A stretch of 64,000 nucleotides of DNA from Streptomyces xanthophaeus (GCF_000725805.1 NZ_KL647135.1:62001-126000), one strand, 5' to 3'. Counted from the first letter of the stretch, positions 44,442 to 54,108 are shown. Translations and numbers: made by a program. Notes: a model not told the origin generated them from the sequence alone.

Positions 44442-44484
44442 GGCGTGCGGGGCCCGGCCTCGTATGAGCCGGGCCCCGCACGCC
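44442..44484 (-). terminator. Perfect 17-bp hairpin after the LamG-domain protein gene
   Basis: Arms 44442-44458 and 44468-44484 are exact complements over 17 bp with a nine-base loop, 34 bp after the minus-strand stop at 44519. This is the longest perfect stem I found in the window. Confidence 0.9.
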
Positions 44485-44518
44485 GTCAGGCGATTGCTCT
44501 GTTACTCGGTTGCTTCGG

Positions 44519-47296
44519 TCACTTCGCGCCGAAGGTGAGGACCAGCTGCGGGGTGCCCTCCGCGGCGGTCGCCTCCGAGGACCAGATCCACAGCGGGTCG
44601 GTGCCCGTGCTCGTCAGGCCCAGGCTGGTGGTGGTGCCCAGCAGCGCGGAGACCGCGGCGGTGTCCAGCTCGACGTTGTGGACCGCCGAGCCGTCCGGCA
44701 CGCCCGCGATGGAACCGAGCGGGGTGGTGCCGAGGGTGGGCTTGGTGTTGAAGGTGGTGCCCGCGCCGCTCCAGGTGCCGGTGACCGGGACCACGGAGAC
44801 GGTGTCGGCGGTGCCGGCGCCCGCCTGGGTGCTGGTCTTGATCTGGAGCGAGGCGGCCTTCAGGACCTGGCCGGCCGGGGCGGCCGGCAGGTTGAACCGC
44901 AGGTAGGACTCGTACGCCGAGGTGCCGCGCACCGCGAGCGAGGTGGAGGTGCCGTAGGCGGTACCGGGGGCACCCTGGTTGATGTAGGTGTCCTCGGTCG
45001 CGTTGACCTCGGCGACCGTGTCGGACGCGGCCTTGGCCAGGTCGAAGTGGCTCTTGACCTGGGCCTGGGTCAGCGCCGTCGGGTAGACGGCCGACTCGTC
45101 GAGCTGCCCGGCGAAGAAGTTGCTCGTCGGGCGGGTCGGCCAGCCCGCGAGGCTGTCGCCGCCGACGTGCCAGTAGCCCCCGTAGGTCCCGGTGCTCTTG
45201 GCGTTGAGCGAGCCCTTGTTCTGGCCGTCGACGTAGAGCGTGATGCCGTTGGGGCCCTGGGTACCGACGACGTGGTGCCACTTGTTGTCGTTGTACGTGT
45301 CGAACAGGCCGGTGGAGACGGTCCGGGTGGAGCCGTCGTGGACACCGAAGACGAGCCGGCCGGTGTTGGTCATGTACAGGTGACGGTCGTACTGGCTGCT
45401 GGTGCGGGTGGTGTTGTCACCGAACCCGATCAGCTTGCCGCCGCGCGTGGTGTTCGTCTTGAACCACGTCTCGATGGTGAAGGTGGCGCCGACGCTCTGG
45501 CGGCGGTCGCCGTGGAGCAGCTGGCTGGTCCCGTTGAAGCCCATCGCCGTGCTGGAACCGGTGACGGCTCCGGGGCTCTGGCGCAGGGCCGGGGCGTTGA
45601 ACTGCACGCCGCTGAGGTTGGCCGTCGAGGAGTCGGCGACGTACGGGCTGACGGTGTCGTCGTAGCGCCAGTACAGCTGGGCGCCGTCCGTACGGATCTG
45701 GTTCGGGTACGCCTGGACCGAGGTCGGCACGGACACCGAGGCGGTGGCCGAGAGGGCGCTGGTGTTGCCCGCGGCGTCGGTGGCGGTCACGCGGTAGGTG
45801 TACGACTGGCCGGCCTTGACCGTGGTGTCGGTCCAGGAGGCCTGCGGACGCTCCCACTCCAGCGACTCCGCCGTCACGGTGGCGGCCGGGGTGGCCGAGC
45901 CGTTGCGGTAGATGCGGTAGGTCAGCTTGCTGTCGTCCGAGTCGTAGCTGGTGCGCCAGCGGACCTGGGCCTCGCCCGGCTTGACGCTGGCGGCGCTGGC
46001 GACCGGCGTGGTCGGGGCGCCGATGTCGCCGGTGGAGGCGAAGCGGGTCAGGCCCTGCTGCGGGACGCCGTTGATGAGGGTGAACTCACCGCCGACCCAC
46101 ATGTACTTGGTGTCGTTCTTCTCCGCCACGGCCATGACGCGCGGGCCGATGCCCTCGCCGATGCCGTCGTTGGCGGTGGGGTGCCAGCCGAGCTTGCGCG
46201 GGCCGCGGACGAAGCCGCCCACGGGGGCGGGGGCTTCGCCTTCGTGGTCGGTCGGCTGGGCCAGCAGGAAGTGGCGCTTGCCGTCGGGGAACTCCAGCTC
46301 GGTGGTGCAGTCGTGCGCGTGCGAGGAGCTGTAGAGCACGCCCTGGTACGGCAGCACGAACTGGGTGGCGCCGAGGCAGCGGTCGCGCCACTTCTCGCTG
46401 AAGTCGCTCAGGCGCAGGCCGATGCGGCCGTCGAAGACGCCGCCGCCGGAGCCCTCGTTGCCCGTGTAGAAGCCGGTTTCGTCGGTGGAGATGTCCTTGA
46501 CGACCGAGTTCGACGGGATGTTGGTGTACGTCTTGGTGATCGCACCGGTGGTGGAGTTCACCACGGCCAGTGCGTGCGTGTTGGCACCGTTGACGCTGAA
46601 GAAGTCGCCGCCGAGCAGCACGTTCTTGCCGTCGGGGGTGACCTCGATGGCGCGGCCCGGCTCGTCGGCGTTGGCGACGAAGGGCTTCAGGGCGCCGGAG
46701 CCGGCGTCGACGGCGGCGAACCGCTCCCGGGTCTGGCCCTCGACCTGGTAGAAGTCTCCGGCCGCGTACAGCGTGTCGTCGGTGACGGCGAGCCCGCGCA
46801 CGGTGGCGGGGAAGCTCGGGTGGAACGAGGCCTTGGGGGTGCAGGTCGCGATGTCGATCGCGGCGACGCTGGAGACCGGGGTCCCGTTGACGGCACCGAA
46901 GTAGCCGCCCGCGTACAGGGTCTTGTTGTCCTTCGAGACGACCAGCGTGCGCACGGTCGCGGTGCCCTCGCCGATGGTGAAGGCGAGCTTGCAGGCCGTG
47001 GGGTTACCCGTCGCGGCGTCGAGCGCCACGAAGTTCACGGCCTCCTGCTCGGTACCGCTTCCGGAGCCCTCGGGCGGCCGGACGGTCGAGAAGGTACCGC
47101 CGGCGAAGACGGTGCCGCCTGCCTGGGCCATGGCCCAGACGATGCCGTCCGGCTGCCAGGTGGGCAGCTGGTCGGCGGTGAATGCCACAGGCTGGGTGAT
47201 GGCGGACGCCTGAGGCATCAGCACCAGACCTATGCCGGTGCCCGCACCGGCCAGTGACAGGACGAGGGCAGCAGTCAGCCCTCTGGATCTACGCAT
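44519..47296 (-). CDS. Secreted multidomain protein: beta-propeller, fibronectin III, LamG, DNRLRE-like domain
   Basis: A 925-residue exported protein. The leader MRRSRGLTAALVLSLAGAG ends near QASAITQP. The first 380 mature residues contain propeller-like repeats (e.g. LYAGGYFGAVNGTPVSSVAA, LYAAGDFYQVEGQTRERFAA). A fibronectin type III domain follows (about 405-500), then a LamG/concanavalin-like domain (about 510-720; FTIETWFKTNTTRGGKLIGF). The C-terminal domain has the TYINQGAPGTAYGTSTSL pattern of DNRLRE/CBM96-like modules. These are carbohydrate- or surface-binding modules, so a role at the polysaccharide layer is plausible. No catalytic site is apparent. ATG 47296 has GGGGGG upstream; the frame extends to 47350. 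Confidence 0.85.
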   Translation of the reverse strand: MRRSRGLTAALVLSLAGAGTGIGLVLMPQASAITQPVAFTADQLPTWQPDGIVWAMAQAGGTVFAGGTFSTVRPPEGSGSGTEQEAVNFVALDAATGNPTACKLAFTIGEGTATVRTLVVSKDNKTLYAGGYFGAVNGTPVSSVAAIDIATCTPKASFHPSFPATVRGLAVTDDTLYAAGDFYQVEGQTRERFAAVDAGSGALKPFVANADEPGRAIEVTPDGKNVLLGGDFFSVNGANTHALAVVNSTTGAITKTYTNIPSNSVVKDISTDETGFYTGNEGSGGGVFDGRIGLRLSDFSEKWRDRCLGATQFVLPYQGVLYSSSHAHDCTTELEFPDGKRHFLLAQPTDHEGEAPAPVGGFVRGPRKLGWHPTANDGIGEGIGPRVMAVAEKNDTKYMWVGGEFTLINGVPQQGLTRFASTGDIGAPTTPVASAASVKPGEAQVRWRTSYDSDDSKLTYRIYRNGSATPAATVTAESLEWERPQASWTDTTVKAGQSYTYRVTATDAAGNTSALSATASVSVPTSVQAYPNQIRTDGAQLYWRYDDTVSPYVADSSTANLSGVQFNAPALRQSPGAVTGSSTAMGFNGTSQLLHGDRRQSVGATFTIETWFKTNTTRGGKLIGFGDNTTRTSSQYDRHLYMTNTGRLVFGVHDGSTRTVSTGLFDTYNDNKWHHVVGTQGPNGITLYVDGQNKGSLNAKSTGTYGGYWHVGGDSLAGWPTRPTSNFFAGQLDESAVYPTALTQAQVKSHFDLAKAASDTVAEVNATEDTYINQGAPGTAYGTSTSLAVRGTSAYESYLRFNLPAAPAGQVLKAASLQIKTSTQAGAGTADTVSVVPVTGTWSGAGTTFNTKPTLGTTPLGSIAGVPDGSAVHNVELDTAAVSALLGTTTSLGLTSTGTDPLWIWSSEATAAEGTPQLVLTFGAK

Positions 47297-47542
47297 GAGC
47301 CCCCCAGGGCAATCGCCCGGTTTGATGGCTGAAACTATCCGAACAGCCATATGTACTGGCGCAGACTAGGGCTCACGCGAGGGCCCGGTCACCTCACTTG
47401 ACCCCTTGCATACCAAATTGGAATCAACAGGGTTCAGCACGGAGGGTGCACTACGGACATACGGCAGCTTTGCCCCGGTCACACCCACACAAGACGGTGA
47501 AGCATGACCGGAACACGGCAAAGCGTAGGGGCAATATAAGGC

Positions 47543-48556
47543 CTAGCGGTCGATGCGCACGGTCACGCCCGCCAGTTGGTCCTCGACCTGGCGGATGTCT
47601 GCATCGACCATGATCTTGGCCAGATCGGCCACGAGGACCGTCGGCTTCCAGCCGAGCAGCGCATTGGCCTTGGAGGCGTCGCCGATGAGCGCGTCGACCT
47701 CGCTGGGGCGCTCGTACTTGGCGTCGTAGCGCACGTGCTCGTTCCAGTCGAGACCGGCGTGCGTGAAGGAGGCCTCGACGAACTCGCGGACGGTGGCGGC
47801 GACGCCGGTGGCGACCACGTAGTCGGTCGCCTCGTCCTGCTGGAGCATCCGCCACATGGCGTCCACGTACTCGGGGGCGTAGCCCCAGTCGCGGACGGCG
47901 TCGAGGTTGCCGAGGTAGAGGTGGTCCTGGAGACCGGCCTTGATGCGGGCCACGGCGCGGGTGATCTTGCGGGTCACGAAGGTCTCGCCGCGGCGCGGGG
48001 ACTCGTGGTTGAAGAGGATGCCGTTGACGGCGAACATGCCGTAGGCCTCGCGGTAGTTCACCGTGGTCCAGTACGCGAAGACCTTGGCCGCGCCGTAGGG
48101 GCTGCGCGGGTGGAACGGGGTGGACTCGTTCTGCGGGGGCGGGGTCGCCCCGAACATCTCGGAGGACGAGGCCTGGTAGATGCGGGTGTCGATCCCGCTG
48201 GCCCGGATGGCCTCCAGCAGCCGCAGCGCGCCGAGGCCGGTCACGTCACCCGTGTAGAGGGGTGCGTCGAAGGAGACGCGGACGTGCGACTGGGCGCCGA
48301 GGTTGTAGACCTCGTCGGGGGCTATCTCGCGCAGCAGGTTCACCAGGGCGACGCCGTCGGACAGGTCGGCGTGGTGCAGGACGAAGGACCGGTTGGCGGT
48401 CTGCGGGTCCTGGTAGATGTGGTCGATCCGCTCCGTGTTGAAGCTGGAGGACCGCCGCACGAGCCCGTGCACCGTGTAGCCCTTGGAGAGCAGGAGCTCT
48501 GCGAGGTACGAGCCGTCCTGCCCGGTGACGCCGGTGATCAGTGCGGTCTTGCCCAT
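47543..48556 (-). CDS. gmd: GDP-mannose 4,6-dehydratase
   Basis: A 337-residue short-chain dehydrogenase-type enzyme that converts GDP-mannose to GDP-4-keto-6-deoxymannose, the first step to GDP-L-fucose. The NADP-binding Gly motif is [11 protein letters not shown] at the N-terminus, followed by [14 protein letters not shown]. The catalytic region has SSSEMFG and [12 protein letters not shown] (Tyr-x3-Lys). The start is ATG 48556. Its partner fcl is divergent, 224 bp away, sharing a promoter region. Confidence 0.97.
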   Translation of the reverse strand: MGKTALITGVTGQDGSYLAELLLSKGYTVHGLVRRSSSFNTERIDHIYQDPQTANRSFVLHHADLSDGVALVNLLREIAPDEVYNLGAQSHVRVSFDAPLYTGDVTGLGALRLLEAIRASGIDTRIYQASSSEMFGATPPPQNESTPFHPRSPYGAAKVFAYWTTVNYREAYGMFAVNGILFNHESPRRGETFVTRKITRAVARIKAGLQDHLYLGNLDAVRDWGYAPEYVDAMWRMLQQDEATDYVVATGVAATVREFVEASFTHAGLDWNEHVRYDAKYERPSEVDALIGDASKANALLGWKPTVLVADLAKIMVDADIRQVEDQLAGVTVRIDR

Positions 48557-48780
48557 GTGGGGTCCCCCTGGGATTCGTTGCGGTTCATGGTGATTCGGTG
48601 TGGTTCATTGTGTGGGGCGGTCCGCGCGTGCTGTGTCCTGGCGGGGGGACGCGCTCCGGGGCTCTGCCCGGGACCGGATGGGTACCGTACACGCCGGGGC
48701 GGATCGCCCCGGGCGGCGCCCGGCAGCCGGGATCCGGACCACTGCCACTCCCGCGGGAGCGGACTGGCATCATCGGCGGT

Positions 48781-49725
48781 ATGACAAGTTCGCTGCCGCT
48801 CCTGCCCCCGAACGCCCGCGTCTTCGTCGCGGGCCACCGCGGCCTCGTGGGTTCCGCGGTCGCCCGCAGGCTCACCGCCGACGGCCACGAGGTGCTGACC
48901 CGGGGCCGCGCCGACCTCGACCTGCGCGACGCCGCCGCGACCGCGGCGTACCTGAAGGACGTCCGGCCGGACGCCGTGGTGCTGGCCGCCGCCAAGGTCG
49001 GCGGGATCATGGCCAACAGCACGTACCCGGTGCAGTTCCTCGAGGACAACCTCAAGATCCAGCTCAGCGTCATCGCCGGGGCGCACGAGGCCGGAGTGGG
49101 CCGGCTGCTCTTCCTCGGCTCCTCCTGCATCTACCCGAAGCTGGCCCCGCAGCCGATCAGCGAGGACGCCCTGCTGACCGGTCCGCTGGAGCCGACCAAC
49201 GAGGCGTACGCCCTCGCCAAGATCGCGGGCATCGTCCAGGTCCAGTCGTACCGCAAGCAGTACGGGGCCTCGTACATCTCGGCCATGCCGACGAACCTCT
49301 ACGGCCCGGGCGACAACTTCGACCTCGAGTCCTCGCACGTCCTGCCCGCGCTGATCCGGCGCTTCCACGAGGCCGCCGCCGAGGGCCGCGACGAGGTCAC
49401 GCTGTGGGGATCGGGTACGCCGCGCCGGGAGTTCCTGCACGTGGACGACCTGGCCGCCGCCTGCGCGGTGCTGCTGAACAGCTACGACGGCGACGAGCCC
49501 GTCAACATCGGCTGCGGCGAGGACCTGACCATCAAGGCGCTCGCCGAGACGGTCGCCGAGGTGACCGGCTTCCGGGGCAAGCTCGCCTGGGACACGTCCA
49601 AGCCGGACGGGACCCCGCGCAAGCTGCTGGACGTCGGCCGCCTCACCTCGCTCGGCTGGAAGCCCGGCATCCCGCTGCGGGACGGCATCGCCTCCACCTA
49701 CGCGTGGTGGCGCGAGCAGGGCTGA
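48781..49725 (+). CDS. fcl: GDP-L-fucose synthase
   Basis: A 314-residue SDR-type epimerase/reductase that turns GDP-4-keto-6-deoxymannose into GDP-L-fucose. The cofactor motif is VAGHRGLVGSAVARRL; catalytic segments are LFLGSSCIYPK and YALAKIAG (Tyr-x3-Lys). ATG 48781 is chosen over the frame start at 48541 because it gives the normal N-terminus; no clear Shine-Dalgarno precedes it. With gmd it supplies GDP-fucose to the exopolysaccharide glycosyltransferases. It ends 24 bp before the convergent sugar transferase gene. Confidence 0.96.
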   Translation: MTSSLPLLPPNARVFVAGHRGLVGSAVARRLTADGHEVLTRGRADLDLRDAAATAAYLKDVRPDAVVLAAAKVGGIMANSTYPVQFLEDNLKIQLSVIAGAHEAGVGRLLFLGSSCIYPKLAPQPISEDALLTGPLEPTNEAYALAKIAGIVQVQSYRKQYGASYISAMPTNLYGPGDNFDLESSHVLPALIRRFHEAAAEGRDEVTLWGSGTPRREFLHVDDLAAACAVLLNSYDGDEPVNIGCGEDLTIKALAETVAEVTGFRGKLAWDTSKPDGTPRKLLDVGRLTSLGWKPGIPLRDGIASTYAWWREQG

Positions 49726-49749
49726 TCTGACACTCACGTCCTGGGCACC

Positions 49750-51225
49750 TCAGTACGCTCCGCGACCGTCGACGACGGCGCGGAGCGTGCGTCCCATGAC
49801 GTCGACATCGCTGGTGAAGGACCAGTTGTCGACGTACTGGAGATCAAGCTGAATCGTTTCGTCCCATGACAGGTCCGAGCGCCCGCTGATCTGCCACAGG
49901 CCCGTCATGCCCGGCCGCACGGTGAGCCGGCGCAGCTCGACCTCGTCGTACTTCGCCACCTCCTCCGGCAGCGGCGGGCGCGGCCCGACCAGCGACATGT
50001 GGCCGGTGACCACGTTGATCAGCTGCGGCAGCTCGTCCATCGAGGTACGGCGCAGCAGCCGTCCCACCCGGGTCACCCGGGGGTCGCGGCGCATCTTGAA
50101 CATGAGGCCGTCGTTCTCGTTGGCCCCGGAGAGCTCGGCCTTGCGGGCATCGGCGTCGACGACCATCGTGCGGAACTTCCACATGACGAACGGGACTCCG
50201 TCGCGGCCGATGCGGCGCTGCCGGTAGAAGGCCGGGCCACGGGAGCCGAAACGTATCGCCAGGAAGATCCCGAGGAAGAGCGGCGACAGCAGCAGCAGTC
50301 CGACCGCGGCTCCCGCCCGGTCCAGGACCGCCTTGAGCAGGGTCTGCCAGCCGCGGCTGAGCGGCGGGACCACCCGCAGCACGGCGAGGCCGCCCGCGGA
50401 CAGGGTCTCCAGCCGCTTGACCGAGACCTCCACCAGTCCCGGGAAGACGGCGAGTTCCAGCCCGGCGTCGTGCAGGGCCCAGGCGACGCGGCGCAGCCGG
50501 TCCCCGGCGAACCGGGCACCCGGTGCGACGAGCACCAGGTCGGCGTGGTGGCTGCGGACGGCGCCGAGCACCTCGTCGGAGTCGCCGTTCAGCGCCTGGG
50601 GCATGGCCCCGCCGAGCCGGGCCGCGACCGGCACCCCGCTGACGAGGGATCCGTCGCCGACCGGAACCACTCCGACCACCACGTACGGATGGTCGGTGCG
50701 CGCGGCGAGGTGGGCGATGACGTCCTCGGCGGCGTCGGGTTCGCCGACGACCAGGACCCGGCTGACGGCCTGGGCCTCGCGGCGGGCGGCCGAGAGGTGG
50801 CGGTAGGTCAGCTTGTGACAGGCGACGGTGATCAGCAGGGCGGGCAACAGGGCCCCGAGTGCGGACAGCCGGGGGGTGTCCTCCTCGGTCACCACGCGGG
50901 CCACGGCCAGGACGCCGATGAGAATCAGCCAGTCGTGCAGGACGGGCAGTACGCCGCGGGATTCGCCGAGCAGCCGGGCCGCGTAACGGCGGCGCAGCGC
51001 CTGGACGCCGGTCCATGCGACGGCGGCGCCGAGGGCGCAGTACAGCGGTCGTACCTGCTGGGCGGCTTCGAAGACCAGCCCGACGGGCACGGCGGCGCCC
51101 AGGAAGTCCGCGGCGAGGGCCGCGGGCAGGTACCACCGGGCCTTGTCCCCGAGCCTACGGGCAGGTGCAGCCGTCCCCTGGGCCGCCCTGGCCACTCTTT
51201 GCGCAGGAAAATGAACATGCCTCAT
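49750..51225 (-). CDS. Polyprenyl-phosphate sugar-phosphate transferase (exopolysaccharide initiation)
   Basis: A 491-residue membrane enzyme that starts exopolysaccharide assembly by moving a sugar-1-phosphate onto undecaprenyl phosphate. Four or five N-terminal helices precede a Rossmann-like middle (VLVVGEPDAAEDVIAHL), one hydrophobic hairpin, and the catalytic bacterial sugar transferase domain with WKFRTM, RRTSMDELPQLINVV and MSLVGPRPPLPEE. ATG 51225 has AGGGGGG upstream, excluding an implausible frame that runs to 54351. It probably shares the divergent promoter region with the M4 protease gene. Confidence 0.93.
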   Translation of the reverse strand: MRHVHFPAQRVARAAQGTAAPARRLGDKARWYLPAALAADFLGAAVPVGLVFEAAQQVRPLYCALGAAVAWTGVQALRRRYAARLLGESRGVLPVLHDWLILIGVLAVARVVTEEDTPRLSALGALLPALLITVACHKLTYRHLSAARREAQAVSRVLVVGEPDAAEDVIAHLAARTDHPYVVVGVVPVGDGSLVSGVPVAARLGGAMPQALNGDSDEVLGAVRSHHADLVLVAPGARFAGDRLRRVAWALHDAGLELAVFPGLVEVSVKRLETLSAGGLAVLRVVPPLSRGWQTLLKAVLDRAGAAVGLLLLSPLFLGIFLAIRFGSRGPAFYRQRRIGRDGVPFVMWKFRTMVVDADARKAELSGANENDGLMFKMRRDPRVTRVGRLLRRTSMDELPQLINVVTGHMSLVGPRPPLPEEVAKYDEVELRRLTVRPGMTGLWQISGRSDLSWDETIQLDLQYVDNWSFTSDVDVMGRTLRAVVDGRGAY

Positions 51226-51606
51226 GGGCCCCCCTGGCACGTGGTCTATGACTGTGACGAGTGTCCACGGCTTCCCCGGGCAACGGACATCTGTCGCACC
51301 GGGAAACAGTACGACAAACACCCGTACGGTAAATGCCGTTTGGGTTAACACGGCCTCTTGTTGCGCAAGTGTTAGCAACCGGTATTGCCCGTTCCGATTA
51401 CCGGACTGCCCCATCCCATACGAAGGTGAATGATCCGGATACCGGATACGTCTCTTCGGACAACGAACCGTTTCCGGCCAACCTTTTGACGCGGCCCTGA
51501 CATCCCAGCCTGTAAGTGGCAATCTTCGACCGTTCATCGCACCAGCCCTGATCTGCCCGGAGGCCCACCCAGCCGTCCGGAACCCCCCTTGCAGAAGGAG
51601 TCTGCG
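51226..51606. other. 381-bp divergent promoter region, with palindrome
   Basis: No gene is seen. It lies between the divergent sugar-transferase and metalloprotease genes and is less G+C rich than the flanks around 51260-51480. A perfect palindrome ATCCGG-ATA-CCGGAT occupies 51433-51447, within a second partial copy of the same motif, and may be an operator. Confidence 0.5.
51433..51447. promoter_or_regulatory. Perfect 15-bp palindrome ATCCGGATACCGGAT
   Basis: Two six-bp arms ATCCGG/CCGGAT flank a three-base centre. The sequence lies 160 bp upstream of the metalloprotease gene and 208 bp upstream of the sugar-transferase gene. It is a candidate operator with no recognised family. Confidence 0.4.
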
Positions 51607-53874
51607 TTGAGGTCCACCCCCCAGCGGCGCGCCACTGCGGCCGGCGCGCTCATTGCCGCGGCAGCCCTGCTCGCCGTAGGCATACAGACCGGCACCGCCA
51701 CCGCCGACGCCACCGCGTCCCAGGCCGGCAGCGCCGTCCAGTCCAACCCGGGCGCGGCCAACCGCGTACTCAGCGCTTCGGAGCGTGCGACGCTCCTCGC
51801 CGAGGCCAACTCCACCACCGCGCAGGCTGCCAAGGCCCTCGGCCTCGGCACCGGCGAGAAGCTGGTCGTCCGTGACGTCGTCAAGGACGCCGACGGCACC
51901 ACGCACACCACGTACGAGCGCACCTACGACGGCCTCCCGGTCCTCGGCGGCGACCTCACCGTCCACGCCAAGGACGGAGTGACCAAGAGCGTCACCAAGG
52001 CGACGAACCACGAGATCAAGGTCGCGGACACCAACGCCTCGGTCACCCCGGCGGCAGCCGAGAGCCAGGCCGTCGCCGCGGCCGGCGCCGAGGGCTCCAA
52101 GGAGGCCAAGGCCTCCAAGGGCGCCCGCAAGGTGATCTGGGCGGCCGAGGGCGCTCCGGTCCTCGCGTTCGAGACCGTCGTCGGCGGCCTCCAGCACGAC
52201 GGCACGCCCAACGAGCTGCACGTGGTGACCAACGCCAAGACCGGCGCGAAGATCACCGAGTGGCAGGCCATCGAGACCGGCACCGGCAACACCATGTACA
52301 GCGGCCAGGTGACGATCGGGTCCTCGCAGTCGGGCAGCAACTACACGCTGAACGACGCCACGCGCGGCGGGCACAAGACGAACAACCTCAACCGGGGCAC
52401 CTCCGGCACCGGCACCCTGTTCTCCGGCCCGGACGACACCTGGGGCAACGGCCTTCCGGCCAACCTGGAGACGGCCGCCGCCGACGCCCACTACGGCGCG
52501 CAGGTCACGTGGGACTACTACAAGAACGTGCACGGCCGCAACGGTCTGCGCAACGACGGCGTCTCCCCGTACAGCCGGGTCCACTACGGCAACAACTACG
52601 TGAACGCGTTCTGGGACGACTCCTGCTTCTGCATGACGTACGGCGACGGTGACGGCAACGCCAAGCCGCTCACCTCCACCGACGTGGCCGCCCACGAGAT
52701 GACCCACGGCCTGACCTCGGTCACCGGCAACATGACCTACAGCGGTGAGCCCGGCGGTCTGAACGAGGCGACCTCGGACATCTTCGCCGCGGCCGTCGAG
52801 TTCTACGCCAACAACCCGCAGGACGTCGGCGACTACCTGGTCGGCGAGAAGATCGACATCCGCGGCAACGGCACCCCGCTGCGCTACATGGACAAGCCGA
52901 GCAAGGACGGCTCGTCGAAGGACGCCTGGTACTCCGGCATCGGCGGCATCGACGTCCACTACTCCTCGGGCCCGGCCAACCACTGGTACTACCTGGCCTC
53001 CGAGGGCTCGGGCGCCAAGGTCGTCAACGGCGTGAGCTACGACTCGCCGACCTCCGACGGCCTGCCGGTCACCGCGATCGGCCGTGACGCAGCCTCGAAG
53101 ATCTGGTTCCGCGCGCTGACCACCGGTCTGTTCAAGTCGAACACCAACTACGCGGCCGCCCGTACGGCGACCCTGCAGGCGGCGGCCGACCTCTACGGCG
53201 CCGGCTCGGTCACCTACAACAACGCGGCGAACGCCTGGGCGGCCATCAACGTCGGCCCGCGCATCGTGAGCGGCGTCTCGGTCACCCCGATCGCCAACCA
53301 GACCACCCAGATCAACACCGCTGTCAGCCTGCAGGTCCAGGCCACCAGCACCAACCCGGGTGCGCTGAGCTACGCGGCGACCGGCCTGCCGGCCGGCCTG
53401 TCGATCAACTCCTCCACCGGTCTGATCTCCGGCACGGCCACCACCGCGGGCACGTCCAACGTGACCGTCACGGTGACCGACTCGCAGGCCAAGACGGGTA
53501 CGGCGGCCTTCACCTGGACGGTCGGCACCGCCCAGCAGAACGTCTTCGAGAACACGAACGACTACCAGATCGCGGACAACGCCACGGTCGAGTCCCCGCT
53601 CGCGGTGACCCGCACGGGCAACGCCCCGAGCACGCTGAAGGTGGACGTGAACATCGTCCACACCTACGTCGGTGACCTGGTGGTCGACCTGGTCGCCCCC
53701 GACGGCAGCGTCTACAACCTGCGCAACCGCTCCGGCGGCAGCGCGGACAACATCGTCCAGTCCTTCACCGTGAACGCCTCCTCCGAGGTCGCGAACGGCA
53801 CCTGGAAGCTCCGCGTCAGGGACGCTGCCAGCCTGGACACCGGCTACATCAACAGCTGGAAGCTCACCTTCTGA
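51607..53874 (+). CDS. Secreted M4 (thermolysin-like) metalloprotease with Ig-like and P/Homo B domains
   Basis: A 755-residue zinc protease. Signal peptide (to about residue 35), an FTP/PepSY propeptide with LGTGEKLVVRDVVKD (about 40-210), then the M4 domain. Zinc ligands are His363 and His367 in HEMTH with catalytic Glu364, and Glu387 in GGLNEATSD, 24 residues after the first histidine as in thermolysin. A putative Ig-like domain (about 555-640; SINSSTGLISGTA) and a C-terminal P/Homo B domain (about 648-755; YVGDLVVDLVAPDGSVYNLR) follow. The start is TTG 51607 with AAGGAG; the frame begins at TTG 51589, which has no such site. It stands alone and is followed by a terminator. Confidence 0.95.
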   Translation: MRSTPQRRATAAGALIAAAALLAVGIQTGTATADATASQAGSAVQSNPGAANRVLSASERATLLAEANSTTAQAAKALGLGTGEKLVVRDVVKDADGTTHTTYERTYDGLPVLGGDLTVHAKDGVTKSVTKATNHEIKVADTNASVTPAAAESQAVAAAGAEGSKEAKASKGARKVIWAAEGAPVLAFETVVGGLQHDGTPNELHVVTNAKTGAKITEWQAIETGTGNTMYSGQVTIGSSQSGSNYTLNDATRGGHKTNNLNRGTSGTGTLFSGPDDTWGNGLPANLETAAADAHYGAQVTWDYYKNVHGRNGLRNDGVSPYSRVHYGNNYVNAFWDDSCFCMTYGDGDGNAKPLTSTDVAAHEMTHGLTSVTGNMTYSGEPGGLNEATSDIFAAAVEFYANNPQDVGDYLVGEKIDIRGNGTPLRYMDKPSKDGSSKDAWYSGIGGIDVHYSSGPANHWYYLASEGSGAKVVNGVSYDSPTSDGLPVTAIGRDAASKIWFRALTTGLFKSNTNYAAARTATLQAAADLYGAGSVTYNNAANAWAAINVGPRIVSGVSVTPIANQTTQINTAVSLQVQATSTNPGALSYAATGLPAGLSINSSTGLISGTATTAGTSNVTVTVTDSQAKTGTAAFTWTVGTAQQNVFENTNDYQIADNATVESPLAVTRTGNAPSTLKVDVNIVHTYVGDLVVDLVAPDGSVYNLRNRSGGSADNIVQSFTVNASSEVANGTWKLRVRDAASLDTGYINSWKLTF

Positions 53875-53912
53875 CCCCACCGGGTACAGGTGAAGGACAG
53901 CTGAACCGCTAG

Positions 53913-53956
53913 ACACGGGGCCGCCCGGGAGGAAACCTCCCCGGGCGGCCCTGTCC
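53913..53956 (+). terminator. Terminator after the M4 protease gene
   Basis: GGGCCGCCCGGGAGG pairs with CCTCCCCGGGCGGCCC around AAA with one bulged base, beginning 38 bp after the stop codon; outer bases GACA/TGTC extend the stem. Confidence 0.85.
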
Positions 53957-54084
53957 CATTGGTCCGTGCCCCCATCGGTCCGTGCCCCCCCCATTGGTCC
54001 GCGTCCGCCCGGGACCAACTGCCCTGCGGCCGGTGACCTCCGGCGCCGTCGCGCGAGCCCCCCTCCAGGGAGACTGAACCCGAG

Positions 54085-54108
54085 CGAACCTACGGAGGCG
54101 TAGGTTCG
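54085..54108. promoter_or_regulatory. Strong palindromic operator upstream of the nitronate monooxygenase-like gene
   Basis: CGAACCTACG (54085-54094) and CGTAGGTTCG (54099-54108) are exact complements with a GAGG spacer, a perfect 24-bp palindrome with TACG/CGTA core. Such sites are typical of TetR-family operators, a family inference only. TAGGTT at 54101-54106 could serve as a -10, so binding would block the promoter. No regulator gene is adjacent. Confidence 0.72.
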
